Part shown: positions 1-9,148 of the stretch, in pieces
How the letters are laid out: each line of letters begins with the position of its first letter
How positions within the stretch are numbered: position 1 is the stretch's first letter
Source: Bacteriovorax sp. PP10
GTDB lineage: Bacteria > Bdellovibrionota > Bacteriovoracia > Bacteriovoracales > Bacteriovoracaceae
DNA: 64,000 nt
Assembly (NCBI RefSeq): GCF_035013165.1
Contig: NZ_JAYGJQ010000002.1
Span: 558,001 to 622,000, forward strand
Reading direction: 5' to 3'
Position numbers and translations under genes: made by a program
Notes under the pieces: model-generated
Told to the model about the DNA's origin: nothing
What the model saw: the letters and a program-made list of their open reading frames with translations, nothing else
Databases searched by the model: none

Positions 1-329
1 CGTCTTGAATGTCCTGATCATAATGAATATTCATCAGTCCCCAGTGTATTTATAAGAATCGAAATTATAGCTGGATTTTGTTTAAATATGCTAATAAATA
101 AATGGGTGTTTTGCCTCAGAGCATGGATTTTTGGCCTGTCTTAAGAATAGAAAATATGCAATTACAGTGGCTTGAGCAAGGCTTCTATGTTGCATTCTCC
201 TATAAGGCAGAGGTGTGTCTATCATGGGATGCAACACACTCATTGCTTTTAACTATCAGATGATCATTCCAATTGATTTTATCGAAATGGAGTTTAGTGC
301 GATAGTAGAGTAGTGAAGCTGGAGGTTTG
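1..329. other. Gene-free left edge with a folded leader candidate
   Basis: No convincing gene is visible. A frame stays open from base 1 to a stop at 142-144 but resembles nothing I know and could be chance. The notable element is at 188-236: an 8-bp inverted repeat (TGTTGCAT at 188-195, ATGCAACA at 229-236) that encloses a second small hairpin at 196-211. It lies about 94 bases upstream of the ZIP transporter start, so it may be part of that gene's leader. Confidence 0.4.
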
Positions 330-1094
330 ATGGAAGGAATATTGCTTGGATTAATTGGTGGGGGAGTTTCAGGTCTAGCGACAACGTTAGGTGCAGTTCC
401 CGTTCTTATGAATGCCAATTCAAAACTAGGTAAATTCTTAAACAGGATCAACATGGACTTCGTCATCGGATTGATGCTATCCGCGGCGGCGTTCTCACTT
501 ATATGGCCGGCGTATGAGAAAGTCTATTCTGCGAGTGCTATCGAAGAGAGACATTATCAATTCTTACTTATAAGTGCTGCTCTCGTGGGCGGGATCGCGT
601 TTATTAAATCGGCCGGAAAACTTCTTGAACACATAATGCGAAATAATGAGAACGTGAAAAAAAATAAAAAAGCACTTCTCTTCGTCATTGCTATGATGGT
701 CCACAACTTTCCTGAAGGGCTTGCCTCAGGTGCGACGATGACTCTTCCAGGTACAGAAGGCTATTCGCTTTTAGGAGCGATTGCGATTCAAAATTTACCT
801 GAAGGATTCACTACTGCTCTGAGCTTTATTACTCTCGGAGTAAATCCGATGATGGCCTTCTTAGGAACTGTTGTAACGGGTCTCGTAGAATTAGGCGGCG
901 GTCTTATTGGTGGATACATGAGTGCCAAAATTGATGGCGTGCTTCCACTGCTTATGGCCTTTGCTGGTGGTGCGATGATGAGCGTTGTACTAGGTGAGCT
1001 GGCAGAAAAACTAAAAGGCGAAAGTTACGGCTTTTTAGTTAGACCAAGCTTTTTAAGCGGAGTAGCTTTAGTCATAATATTTAATAATCTATAG
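330..1094 (+). CDS. ZIP family metal cation transporter
   Basis: This is a polytopic inner-membrane protein of 254 residues that should import divalent metal (Zn, Fe or Mn; the exact ion cannot be read from sequence). The metal-site motif HNFPEG of the ZIP family begins at H125, and a second copy, QNLPEG, begins at Q154 with Gln where His is usual. Such changes in the binuclear site could alter metal choice. A His-poor, Lys-rich stretch near residues 105-117 is the cytoplasmic loop before the metal helices. The start is ATG 330: GGAGG at 321-325 is well spaced for it but too close to the TTG at 327. Dps follows after 29 bases, so metal uptake and iron storage are probably co-transcribed. Confidence 0.88.
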   Translation: MEGILLGLIGGGVSGLATTLGAVPVLMNANSKLGKFLNRINMDFVIGLMLSAAAFSLIWPAYEKVYSASAIEERHYQFLLISAALVGGIAFIKSAGKLLEHIMRNNENVKKNKKALLFVIAMMVHNFPEGLASGATMTLPGTEGYSLLGAIAIQNLPEGFTTALSFITLGVNPMMAFLGTVVTGLVELGGGLIGGYMSAKIDGVLPLLMAFAGGAMMSVVLGELAEKLKGESYGFLVRPSFLSGVALVIIFNNL

Positions 1095-1123
1095 TTTCTA
1101 ACCAACTATTAATGGGAGTTAAT

Positions 1124-1600
1124 ATGAAATCAAAAATCGACATTGGAATTGATGAAAAAAACAGAGAAGAAATCGCAAAAGGTTTATCACACCTTCTAGC
1201 TGACACTTACACTCTTTACTTAAAAACACACAACTATCACTGGAACGTAACAGGGCCAATGTTTCCAACATTACACGTAATGTTCGAAGGACAATACAAC
1301 GAACTAGCTCTTGCAGTTGACTTAATTGCAGAACGTATCAGAGCTCTTGGTGTAAAAGCTCCAGCTACATACGGTGAGTTCATGAAATTATCTTCTGTAA
1401 AAGAAACAACAGGTGATTTAACTGCACAACAAATGATTGCTGAACTTGTTTCAGGACAAGAGTCAGTTGTGAGAACAGCTAGATCAATTTTCCAGATCGT
1501 TGATGAATGTCATGATGAGCCGACTGCGGATCTTCTTACTCAAAGAATGCAATCGCATGAGAAAACTGCTTGGATGCTTCGTTCGATGTTAGAAGGGTAG
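1124..1600 (+). CDS. dps: Dps-family ferritin-like DNA-protection protein
   Basis: Dps proteins form 12-subunit shells that oxidise and store iron and protect DNA from peroxide. The 158-residue length is typical. The inter-subunit ferroxidase ligands fit the family: H39 and H51 from one subunit, D66 and E70 from the other. The motif HNYHWNVTG (36-44) is classic. There is no Lys-rich N-terminal tail, so direct DNA binding is uncertain. ATG 1124 is preferred over the in-frame ATG at 1112 because GGGAG at 1114-1118 is a well-placed ribosome site for the former and lies inside the coding region of the latter. It follows the ZIP transporter and ends at a strong terminator. Confidence 0.92.
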   Translation: MKSKIDIGIDEKNREEIAKGLSHLLADTYTLYLKTHNYHWNVTGPMFPTLHVMFEGQYNELALAVDLIAERIRALGVKAPATYGEFMKLSSVKETTGDLTAQQMIAELVSGQESVVRTARSIFQIVDECHDEPTADLLTQRMQSHEKTAWMLRSMLEG

Positions 1601-1624
1601 TTTTAATAATTACAATTTAAAATA

Positions 1625-1656
1625 AAAAGGCCTCCGTTGATCGGGGGCCTTTTTTA
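1625..1656 (+). terminator. Rho-independent terminator after dps
   Basis: A-rich GGCC-containing stem with a short loop and a T-run (AAAAGGCC... pairing with GGCCTTTT). It closes the ZIP-dps transcript. Confidence 0.85.
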
Positions 1657-1767
1657 TTTTTAGACGAGATCTATAAAACCTAGGTACTTGATATATTGAA
1701 ACTTAAGGGGGAAGTGGCATTTTTTTGCCTTCTACAGAGAACCCGAGTTTCGTTATAAACTTGTTTA

Positions 1768-3276
1768 ATGAAAAAACTTATATTGATTAGCTTACTTACC
1801 CTTGTTTCTTGCTCAAACTTTACCCGTACACCGGCCTCACCTCCGGAAATCCTCACATCAGAAGACGTTCAAGTAAATGAAGTACTCGCCTCTGAAGTTG
1901 CAGAGTTTCAGGTGATGGTGGAAGAGGCACTTGTATGGCGTGCGAAGGCCATGGAGTTTGCAGAAAAGAATGCAAAGAAATTAAAACGCGAAAGACTGAC
2001 TCATGAAGATATTCAGTCGATTCATGAAAGTGCTCAGACTTATCTTAATTTAAGAGAGCGCCTGATGAAGTATGCCAGCAAATACCAGTCACTGGTAGAT
2101 GACGGTACAATCGTTAAGTATGTTCCAGGTGAGAAGACGTCAAAAAGTTTAAATGTTTATTATATTGATCCACTAGATGCAAAAGGGCAGGAGTTATTGT
2201 TTCAAACAAAGATCTCTTTGAATGCTGCTTTAGTTCTTTATGACAGTTATATGCTTGGCCTGTATCCATATTACAAAAGTCGCAAGATGAGAAAGCTGTT
2301 AAATACAGATTTCGTCGGTGGAAAATTCGAATTTGATGAAATTACAGATAGCTTCTTTGATGTAACTCAAAGAACTAAAATGTATTTATCAATTCAGCTT
2401 TTCGACAAAGATATTGCTTATAAAGAAGCTAGTAAAACGTTTGTTTCTGCTGAAGAGAAATACCTAGACTTACTTGCACTTCAAAGTCCGTTCTATAACT
2501 TCATGAAAGAGAAGTATAAATCAATTGTTGATCCAAGCTCATTTAAAAACATTTCAAACAGAATCTTTGACCGCTCTAGTTTTGTAGGTGATTTATTCAC
2601 TTATTCAACAAGTAAAGTTTTTGGTAACAGTGTGGGGCTGATCGCTTTTAGAAAAGGTCGCATGACAAAAATTTCTAGAAGAGAAAAAGCGCACATTAAA
2701 GAGAACATGAAGCCTCTTGATATTCTGCTGGAAAAAACTCCTTTTAGATTAACTGATAAGTTTATCCCTGGATTCTACGGTCACGTGGCGATTTGGGTAG
2801 GGAATGAAGACGAGCTAAAGGCCTTAGGTGTCTGGGATAATCCGGTTGTTAAGCCTTACCAGGAAGCCATTAAAGACGGGCATTTCATTATTGAGGCCCT
2901 AAGACCAGGAGTGCAAATCAATACTCTGGATCACTTCCTTAATATCGACGATTTATTAGTTCTAAGAGACCCGAGCTTAACTGATGAGCAACGCAAAGAA
3001 TTTTTAGTTCGCGCTTTTGCTCAGATCGGAAAGGATTACGATTTTAACTTTGATGTTGAAACAGATAAGAAGATTGTTTGTTCTGAAATCGTTTATGTGG
3101 TCTTCCATAACATTGACTGGCCGACAGAAAAGGCCCTTGGGCGCTTTACGATCTCTCCTGATAACGTCGCAGCGAAGGTGAGTGATGGAGTCCTGGTTCC
3201 GGTGCAGATGTACTCGGACGGAGAAAAGGTCGAAGGTGATTTGATCAAAGCAGTAGAAGAAAAATTAAAAGAATAA
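1768..3276 (+). CDS. YiiX/YebB-like permuted papain-fold cysteine hydrolase lipoprotein
   Basis: The 502-residue product begins with a lipoprotein signal (lipobox LVSC, Cys15). Residues about 20-320 are helical and of unknown function. The C-terminal part resembles the YiiX/YebB branch of the NlpC/P60 superfamily, a permuted papain fold. The likely catalytic residues are H339 in GHVAIW, E376 in IIEA and C438 in VCSEIVY, in the permuted order expected for this branch. Members cleave amide bonds, in some cases of peptidoglycan or lipid-linked substrates; the substrate here is unknown. No good Shine-Dalgarno precedes ATG 1768, but the lipobox position supports this start. It stands alone and ends at a terminator. 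Confidence 0.75.
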   Translation: MKKLILISLLTLVSCSNFTRTPASPPEILTSEDVQVNEVLASEVAEFQVMVEEALVWRAKAMEFAEKNAKKLKRERLTHEDIQSIHESAQTYLNLRERLMKYASKYQSLVDDGTIVKYVPGEKTSKSLNVYYIDPLDAKGQELLFQTKISLNAALVLYDSYMLGLYPYYKSRKMRKLLNTDFVGGKFEFDEITDSFFDVTQRTKMYLSIQLFDKDIAYKEASKTFVSAEEKYLDLLALQSPFYNFMKEKYKSIVDPSSFKNISNRIFDRSSFVGDLFTYSTSKVFGNSVGLIAFRKGRMTKISRREKAHIKENMKPLDILLEKTPFRLTDKFIPGFYGHVAIWVGNEDELKALGVWDNPVVKPYQEAIKDGHFIIEALRPGVQINTLDHFLNIDDLLVLRDPSLTDEQRKEFLVRAFAQIGKDYDFNFDVETDKKIVCSEIVYVVFHNIDWPTEKALGRFTISPDNVAAKVSDGVLVPVQMYSDGEKVEGDLIKAVEEKLKE

Positions 3277-3310
3277 AAAAAGGCCCGCGAATTTCGCGGG
3301 CCTTTTTTTT
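3277..3310. terminator. Bidirectional terminator
   Basis: Perfect stem GGCCCGCGA/TCGCGGGCC with loop ATT, an A-run on the left and a T-run on the right. It serves both the hydrolase gene ending at 3276 and the convergent gene ending at 3312. Confidence 0.92.
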
Positions 3311-3311
3311 G

Positions 3312-3680
3312 TTATTTTTTATGAAGTGTGAAAGTGTCAAAAGATAATGTCTCTGCATCTACGATAGCAAAAGGAGGAATAATTAATTTCGGTGAACCTG
3401 CTTCTACTAAAAATACTATAGCAACTGGATTTTCAGCTGATGCTTCACCACCAAAAATTGGACCTACTTTGATAGTTTTACCAGAGAATGTCTTAGTCTC
3501 TGTAGCTTCTTTTTTTACAGCTTTCCAGCTTAGGTCTTTAGCGATTGTAATTGTAAGAGTGTCTTTTGTTTCATCGTCTTTTCCTACCCATTTCGTATTG
3601 GCGAAATCAGTTGCTGTTGCAGCAAAAGCAGATGTCATAATAGTCATTAGAGCAATAAAAGCTAAAATCATTTTTTTCAT
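3312..3680 (-). CDS. Small secreted protein of unknown function
   Basis: 122 residues with a clear Sec signal peptide (MKKMILAFIALMTIMTSAFA, cleavage after AFA near residue 20). The mature part of about 100 residues is rich in Thr and Lys and alternates polar and hydrophobic residues, suggesting a small beta-sandwich or lipocalin-like domain; I do not recognise a family. AGGGGAC lies at good distance before the start at 3680. It is monocistronic, sharing the bidirectional terminator at its 3' end. Confidence 0.7.
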   Translation of the reverse strand: MKKMILAFIALMTIMTSAFAATATDFANTKWVGKDDETKDTLTITIAKDLSWKAVKKEATETKTFSGKTIKVGPIFGGEASAENPVAIVFLVEAGSPKLIIPPFAIVDAETLSFDTFTLHKK

Positions 3681-3918
3681 ATACGTCCCCTGTTGGTTTA
3701 TTCGTTATTAAAAAGACTTATAACATTCTTAAAAAAGAATTCAATCAAGACTCAGAGTTAATGAATTTTCTATATGTTGTAAAAAGAGGAATTTGCAATG
3801 CTTTTCGAGGATTCTCATTGGTAAAAAAAAACAAGTTTTCTTCTTGGAATTTTCACGTGTGATAGTAATGAAGGTGATACTTTATCTGTAGAAAACGACA
3901 ATAATTTGATTATTTTTT

Positions 3919-4458
3919 TTAAGCAGCTCTGTCTTGTTCATAGTCAACATCTTCATGTTGAGCTTCAAGTAGACTCAATTGGAATTCAGTTCCCTGAGCT
4001 TTCTCTTCAAAAGCATCCACTCCAACCATCGTTCCAGAAAACACGTCAGCTAAACTTTTCTCATCCTTTCTAATATAAGAAAGAGCGAATAGGAATGACC
4101 CCGTCATCGCACAAGTAAAGTAAGCAAAGGCCCTAAGCATAGACTGCTGAAGAGTAAGCTCTGATCCATCTGTGTTTTTCACCTGAAGACCAAACAGTGT
4201 TTTCCCCATCGTGCGACCATTCGTCACAAAATAAAACAATGAAAAGTAGGCGAACGTAATCGACATTAGAGAGATCGAGCTCATCACGGCCATTTTATTA
4301 ATTAAGAATAATTGAACGTTGAATGGAAAGTGAAAGAATACTGTGTGAACGAATTGTGAAAAGGCCGCCATCAGAAAGTAATTGGCAACAACCACGATTC
4401 CAAGGTCTGAGGTGAAAGCATAGACACGTTTTTTTAGGATTGAGATTTCTGGTTTCAT
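3919..4458 (-). CDS. RDD family membrane protein
   Basis: 179 residues with three or four hydrophobic helices. The family landmarks are the Asp in the first helix (TSDLGIVV, about residues 16-23) and the motif NGRTMGKTLFGLQV before the third helix. RDD proteins are small inner-membrane proteins; some act as Na+/H+ exchangers, most have no known role. The C-terminal 30 residues are acidic and cytoplasmic. AGGAGG-rich sequence precedes ATG 4458. It is downstream of mutS on the same strand with about 75 bases between, and co-transcription is possible. Confidence 0.8.
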   Translation of the reverse strand: MKPEISILKKRVYAFTSDLGIVVVANYFLMAAFSQFVHTVFFHFPFNVQLFLINKMAVMSSISLMSITFAYFSLFYFVTNGRTMGKTLFGLQVKNTDGSELTLQQSMLRAFAYFTCAMTGSFLFALSYIRKDEKSLADVFSGTMVGVDAFEEKAQGTEFQLSLLEAQHEDVDYEQDRAA

Positions 4459-4533
4459 GCTTTTTCCTCCTCTTTCAAATTCTTACTTACTTATCGAGTT
4501 GTAAGAGTAAAAAGATGAGGAAAAAGTGAATTC

Positions 4534-7203
4534 TTATTGGAGTTCGAGATGTTTCTTTAAATCGTTTAGTTTTAAAAGAGCATCAATCGGAGTCATTTTC
4601 ATAACATCGAGTTTTGAGATCTCTTCTTCTAAGTGCAGTAGATGAGCAGGAATTTCCGCATCGATCACAATATCATCTAAGAAGCATAGTTGAGTGTTCT
4701 GGTTATCTTTAACTGCTTTTACAGTCAACTGATGTCCTTCCATTGGGTTGTGGTGATTCTTCTCTAGTAGGTGAAGGATCTCTTCTGAACGCTTAAGAAC
4801 AGAAGCTGGAAGACCAGCAAGCTTCGCTACGTAAATACCAAAACTTTGAGAAGCTGGTTTTTCAATTAAGCGGTAAAGGAACTGAACGTTTCCATTATGA
4901 TTAACTGTTTCAACTGTTAAGTTCTTAGCAGTCGAGTAGTTTTCTACAACTTCAATTAACTCATGGTAGTGAGTCGCAAAAAGAGTAAGAGCTTTTGTTT
5001 GTTCGATGAAGTGTTCTACTAATCCCCAAGCGATAGAAAGACCGTCGTACGTTGAAGTACCGCGACCAACTTCATCCAGGATGATAAGTGATTTAGAACT
5101 AGCGTGACGAAGAATTTCTGCCGTCTCTGCCATTTCCACCATGAAAGTCGACTGACCTTTTAAGATGTCATCACTTGCACCAAGACGTGAGAATAGGAAG
5201 TCACATAAACTTAAATCAGCAGACTTCGCCGGAACGAATGATCCGATTTGAGCTAGGAGTTGAATGATCGCCACTTCTCTCATTACAGTTGTCTTACCGG
5301 CCATGTTGGGACCTGTGATTAAACCGAAATAAGTTTTTTCATCAAGGTTTAGATCGTGGCAAACGAACTGATCTTTAATAAGTGATTTAATAAGAGGGTG
5401 GAAGCCCTGCTTAATGTTTAATATTTGTTTATCGCTATGGAACTTAGGACGAGTGAAGCCTTCAGAGAGAGCAATACTCGCTAATCCCTGGAAGCTATCG
5501 ATGAAAGCAATGTGCTCTGACATCGTAAGAACTGAATGATTAAGGTCTGAAACATTGTTGATCAGGCCTTTAAAGATTTCGCGTTCTAATTTTTCTAGTT
5601 TCGTTTGAGCAGTGATTGTTTCTTTTTCTAACTGAACAAGCTCAGGAGTTGTATATCTCTCAGCGTTTACTAAAGTTTGTCTTCTCTCGAATGACTTTGG
5701 AACTTTAGTCGCGCTTCCTTTTGAGATTTCAATGAAGAATCCTGAAACGTTATTTGATTTAATTCTTAGTTTTTGGATTCCTGTTTCGTCTTTTAAGCGA
5801 GTTTCCATTTTCATTAGCTCTTCAGCTACATTCAAATGAAGTTTTGCCAAGCGGTCGCGTGATTTATCTACGCCTTCTTTAATCAGGTTACCTTTTTCAA
5901 GACTTGCTCCGACTTCATCATTAAGAGTTGCCTTAATTGATTCAGCAAGAACGCTAAGCTTTTTAATTTCAGCAGGTGCAAGCACGGCCTTGATTGGAAG
6001 GTTTTTTACGTTCTTTAAGATTTCAGTGTAAGCATTCACGGCCGTCGCTAGATTTAATAAATCTGAAGCAGACCCTTTGCTCATTGAGATCTTTGCAAGG
6101 ATGCGTTCGATATCGCGGATCTTTGAAAGTTCAACGCGAAGATCTTTAATTAAAGAGTCGTCATCAGTTAGAGCAGAGATAATATCTAAGCGCTCGCTGA
6201 TAGAGTCTTGATTGAATAATGGATTAGCAAAAAGAGAGCGAAGGTATCTTGCGCCCATTGCTGTCTCTGTTTTATCGAAGAAGCCCAGTAATGAATCTTT
6301 ATAAGATTCGCGCGACTTTGGAAGAATCTCTAATCCAACTAAAGTTGGAAGAGTGACTTTCATAATGTTCGCCTGAGAGTTCATTTTGAAAGGGCGGATG
6401 TGAATGAAGCTTTCCAGTAACTGAGTCGAGCATACATAGTAAGCAAGAGCTCCGATTGGATTAAGGATTAATTCATCAAGCTTGATGATTTTATCGCGTT
6501 TAAATCCAGGAATAACTTTTTCAATATAAAGATCAGTGAATTTTGGATTGAAGTACTCTTCACTTAAATGAGTTTTTAAAACGTCATAGTGATTTAGGAT
6601 TGATTCAACATCTTTTCCTTCGTCTCCGTCCCATTGACCCATGAATGTAACGAACTCACGAGGAGCAAGCATTCTTAGACCTTCAATGAAGCTCTCAAAG
6701 TTTTCATGTTTGTAACCGTTGAAGTCACCGGTTGTGAAGTCCAGGGCAACAAGATAGTAGCAGTTATCTTTTTTGAAAGCAGAGGCCATGTATCTGTGGT
6801 CGTGACCTTGAGTTTTTTCTAAATCAAAAGGCATTCCGGGAGAGACAACTTGAGTGACTCCGCGTTTTACAATTCCTACTGCATCTTTTGGATCTTCGAT
6901 TTGTTCACAGATCGCAACTTTTAATCCGCGGTTTGTGATTCTATCAATATAAACTGAAGCTGCGTGGTGAGGGATTCCTGCCATTGGGATTGGTGTGTCG
7001 CCAATTTTTCCACGGTGAGTGAGTGTGATATTTAAAAGTCTGGCCGCAGTTTTTGCATCTTCGAAGAAAACTTCGTAGAAGTCGCCCATTCTAAAAAGAA
7101 GAAGTGTGTCGGGATAATTTTTTTTGATTTGAAAATATTGATCCATCATTGGAGTCAATTTTGTTCCTGAATCAATAATTGCTTGTAAGTCTTTTAATGA
7201 CAC
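4534..7203 (-). CDS. mutS: DNA mismatch repair protein MutS
   Basis: 889 residues, close to the usual 850-900. MutS binds mismatches and small loops and recruits MutL. The mismatch-reading Phe-x-Glu motif is present near the N-terminus (RMGDFYEVF, about 39-47). The C-terminal ABC-type ATPase has Walker A GPNMAGKT at 631-638 and Walker B/signature DEVGRGTSTYDG from D710, followed by FATHYHEL. The C-terminal segment (about 800-889) is somewhat longer than minimal. The start codon is GTG at 7203, with AAGG seven bases upstream. Divergent from lptC across a 156-base gap. Confidence 0.97.
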   Translation of the reverse strand: MSLKDLQAIIDSGTKLTPMMDQYFQIKKNYPDTLLLFRMGDFYEVFFEDAKTAARLLNITLTHRGKIGDTPIPMAGIPHHAASVYIDRITNRGLKVAICEQIEDPKDAVGIVKRGVTQVVSPGMPFDLEKTQGHDHRYMASAFKKDNCYYLVALDFTTGDFNGYKHENFESFIEGLRMLAPREFVTFMGQWDGDEGKDVESILNHYDVLKTHLSEEYFNPKFTDLYIEKVIPGFKRDKIIKLDELILNPIGALAYYVCSTQLLESFIHIRPFKMNSQANIMKVTLPTLVGLEILPKSRESYKDSLLGFFDKTETAMGARYLRSLFANPLFNQDSISERLDIISALTDDDSLIKDLRVELSKIRDIERILAKISMSKGSASDLLNLATAVNAYTEILKNVKNLPIKAVLAPAEIKKLSVLAESIKATLNDEVGASLEKGNLIKEGVDKSRDRLAKLHLNVAEELMKMETRLKDETGIQKLRIKSNNVSGFFIEISKGSATKVPKSFERRQTLVNAERYTTPELVQLEKETITAQTKLEKLEREIFKGLINNVSDLNHSVLTMSEHIAFIDSFQGLASIALSEGFTRPKFHSDKQILNIKQGFHPLIKSLIKDQFVCHDLNLDEKTYFGLITGPNMAGKTTVMREVAIIQLLAQIGSFVPAKSADLSLCDFLFSRLGASDDILKGQSTFMVEMAETAEILRHASSKSLIILDEVGRGTSTYDGLSIAWGLVEHFIEQTKALTLFATHYHELIEVVENYSTAKNLTVETVNHNGNVQFLYRLIEKPASQSFGIYVAKLAGLPASVLKRSEEILHLLEKNHHNPMEGHQLTVKAVKDNQNTQLCFLDDIVIDAEIPAHLLHLEEEISKLDVMKMTPIDALLKLNDLKKHLELQ

Positions 7204-7359
7204 GTCAAAACCTTGTTTTAAACCTGATAAATATGCTCAAGTGTACCAAGAATTCAAAGGCTTAGTAAAGGAAAGGGTAGTGCAAAAGGGAAAAATAAAT
7301 ACTTAATTTTATAAGGATTTCGGCTTAGATTGCGATAAGATAGAGAGTAGGAGATAGGT

Positions 7360-8382
7360 TTGAAGAGTCGCCAATACACTATCATAATTTTTTTCGTTAT
7401 TATTACTGTTGGGTTATCAATCTACTCTTATATGGGGAATTTTGATGGCGATAGTAATTCAGCAGCTAATGCCGCTGCTATTGAAAAACACGATGAGATG
7501 GATGAAAGTTATTTTAAGGCCGTCGATTATTACTTAGTCGATCAAGGAAAACCATTTCTTCGTCTTGAATCAACCGAGCTCACTCTCTCAAAACAAAATA
7601 CAGAAGTTGTCGGCTTCAATCCAGATGGTGTAATTTATAGAAGAGATGAAGCGGGTGTTGAAGAAGATCCAATTTATTTTACTTCGAAAAACTCCCGAGT
7701 TTTCACTCAGAACAAAGAACTTTATTTGCAGCAAGATGTAGAAATCAAAGTTGCTAACTCAAATTTAAAATCTGATAAGGTCACCATCTTTAATAGTGGT
7801 CGTCACCTAGAGGCAGATGGAAATGTTCGCACGCAAAGTTTTGATCCGAAAACGAATGACCAAATTTTGATCACTTCAAACTTTGCTTTATACAGACCTA
7901 AAGAGCAGTTCTTTGAGTACCAAAGAAACGTGAAAGGGACTATTCAAAGAAAGCGCCAATACGAAGAGAGTGTCAGCTTCACAACCGACATGATGACCTT
8001 AGAAGGGCTAAAAAGTGAAGTGGAGATGAAGGGGAATGTGACCTTTAAAAAAGGGAACTTAGACGCTTCTTCGAATCAAGGGACTGTATTTCTTGAGAAC
8101 TATAATAAAAGACTCAAGTATTACTCACTTTCTGACGATGTGAGATTACAGGAGAGTCTTCTTGTGGGTGGAAAGCCTATGGTGAGAAAGGCCTTTGCTG
8201 AGAAACTTGAAGGTCTCATCAGTGAGAAGAAAATCATTCTCACAGGTTTACCAAAAGTATTTCAGGAAAAAGACGTCATCAAAGGAAACCGAATTACGAT
8301 TCGTGAGAACATAGAGACGGTGGAAGTTGACGATGCAAATACAAACATCACACTGGAACGTGATAAAGATCAGAATCAATAG
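7360..8382 (+). CDS. lptC: Fused LptC-LptA-like LPS transport protein
   Basis: 340 residues with one N-terminal membrane anchor (about 7-24) and a long beta-rich periplasmic part. Residues about 50-200 fit the LptC/OstA-like fold; residues about 205-330 (from MMTLEGLKSEVEMKGNV) look like a second OstA/LptA unit with the same repeating 'G-N-V, save-to-next-strand' rhythm. E. coli LptC is about 190 residues and LptA a separate protein of about 185. Here no separate lptA lies between this gene and lptB, where it normally sits. The inferred role is bridging LPS from the LptBFG complex toward LptD. Start TTG 7360 with AGGAG at 7349-7353. First gene of an lptC-lptB-rpoN-hpf run. Confidence 0.8.
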   Translation: MKSRQYTIIIFFVIITVGLSIYSYMGNFDGDSNSAANAAAIEKHDEMDESYFKAVDYYLVDQGKPFLRLESTELTLSKQNTEVVGFNPDGVIYRRDEAGVEEDPIYFTSKNSRVFTQNKELYLQQDVEIKVANSNLKSDKVTIFNSGRHLEADGNVRTQSFDPKTNDQILITSNFALYRPKEQFFEYQRNVKGTIQRKRQYEESVSFTTDMMTLEGLKSEVEMKGNVTFKKGNLDASSNQGTVFLENYNKRLKYYSLSDDVRLQESLLVGGKPMVRKAFAEKLEGLISEKKIILTGLPKVFQEKDVIKGNRITIRENIETVEVDDANTNITLERDKDQNQ

Positions 8383-8403
8383 ATCATGGAATGGATATAA
8401 TAA

Positions 8404-9132
8404 ATGGATGCATTGAAACTTGAAGGCTTTGATTTAAAGAAAACTTACGGCGGAAGGACAGTTGTTAAAGGCGTAAGTCTGGATGTCTCTCAAGGTGAAA
8501 TTGTAGGGCTGTTAGGTCCAAACGGAGCGGGTAAAACCACAACGTTTTATATGATGGTAGGTTTAGTGAAGGCAGACGAAGGTCGAATTCAAATGAGCGA
8601 TAAAGATGTGACGAAAGAACCCATCCATATCCGCGCATTAAATGGAATCGGTTATCTTCCACAGGAAGCTTCGGTGTTTCGTGATTTATCGATTGAAGAA
8701 AATATTATGGCCGTGCTGGAAAATAGATCGATGTCCAGACGTGAAAGAAAAGATGTAATGGAATCACTGATTCAAGATTTTAAATTGAATCACGTGAGAA
8801 ACTCGAAAGGTTCTGCACTTTCGGGTGGTGAGAGAAGAAGAGTTGAGATCGCGAGATGTCTAGCTCTTGAACCAAAGTTCGTTCTTCTTGATGAGCCATT
8901 TGCAGGAGTTGACCCTCTTGCAGTTGCAGATATTCAACAACTGATTCAGGGGTTGAAAAAAAGGAATATTGGAGTTTTAATCACAGATCATAACGTTCGC
9001 GAGACATTAGGAATTGTCGACCGAGCTTATATTATGAATAGTGGTGAATTATTAGTAAGTGGTACACCAAACGAATTAATTAACGACGAAAGAGCAAGGA
9101 AGTTCTATTTAGGAGAAGAATTCAGGATGTAA
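8404..9132 (+). CDS. lptB: LPS export ABC transporter ATPase LptB
   Basis: 242 residues, standard for LptB, the cytoplasmic motor that powers LPS extraction with LptF/LptG. Walker A GPNGAGKT starts at G38; the signature [17 protein letters not shown] is near residues 137-153 and Walker [12 protein letters not shown] follows, with the LptB-typical FAGVDP. The H-switch region [10 protein letters not shown] is intact. It begins 21 bases after the lptC-like gene and ends 16 bases before rpoN, so translation is probably linked. lptF and lptG are not in the window. Confidence 0.96.
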   Translation: MDALKLEGFDLKKTYGGRTVVKGVSLDVSQGEIVGLLGPNGAGKTTTFYMMVGLVKADEGRIQMSDKDVTKEPIHIRALNGIGYLPQEASVFRDLSIEENIMAVLENRSMSRRERKDVMESLIQDFKLNHVRNSKGSALSGGERRRVEIARCLALEPKFVLLDEPFAGVDPLAVADIQQLIQGLKKRNIGVLITDHNVRETLGIVDRAYIMNSGELLVSGTPNELINDERARKFYLGEEFRM

Positions 9133-9148
9133 TTCGAAAAGTATATTT

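Noticed and set aside
1-144. A frame open from the left edge to a stop at 142-144, possible end of a gene.
   Set aside because: 48 codons is not unusual in one of six frames, the composition is odd (Cys/Trp/Ile-rich) and no family is recognisable.
1711-1732. TGGCATTTTTTTGCC before the YiiX-like gene as a sigma-54 promoter.
   Set aside because: GG and GC are 9 bases apart rather than 10, and the run of T makes a chance match likely.
3328-3711. A 127-codon plus-strand frame opposite the small secreted protein.
   Set aside because: The minus-strand frame has a signal peptide and a ribosome site; the plus frame is its antisense shadow.
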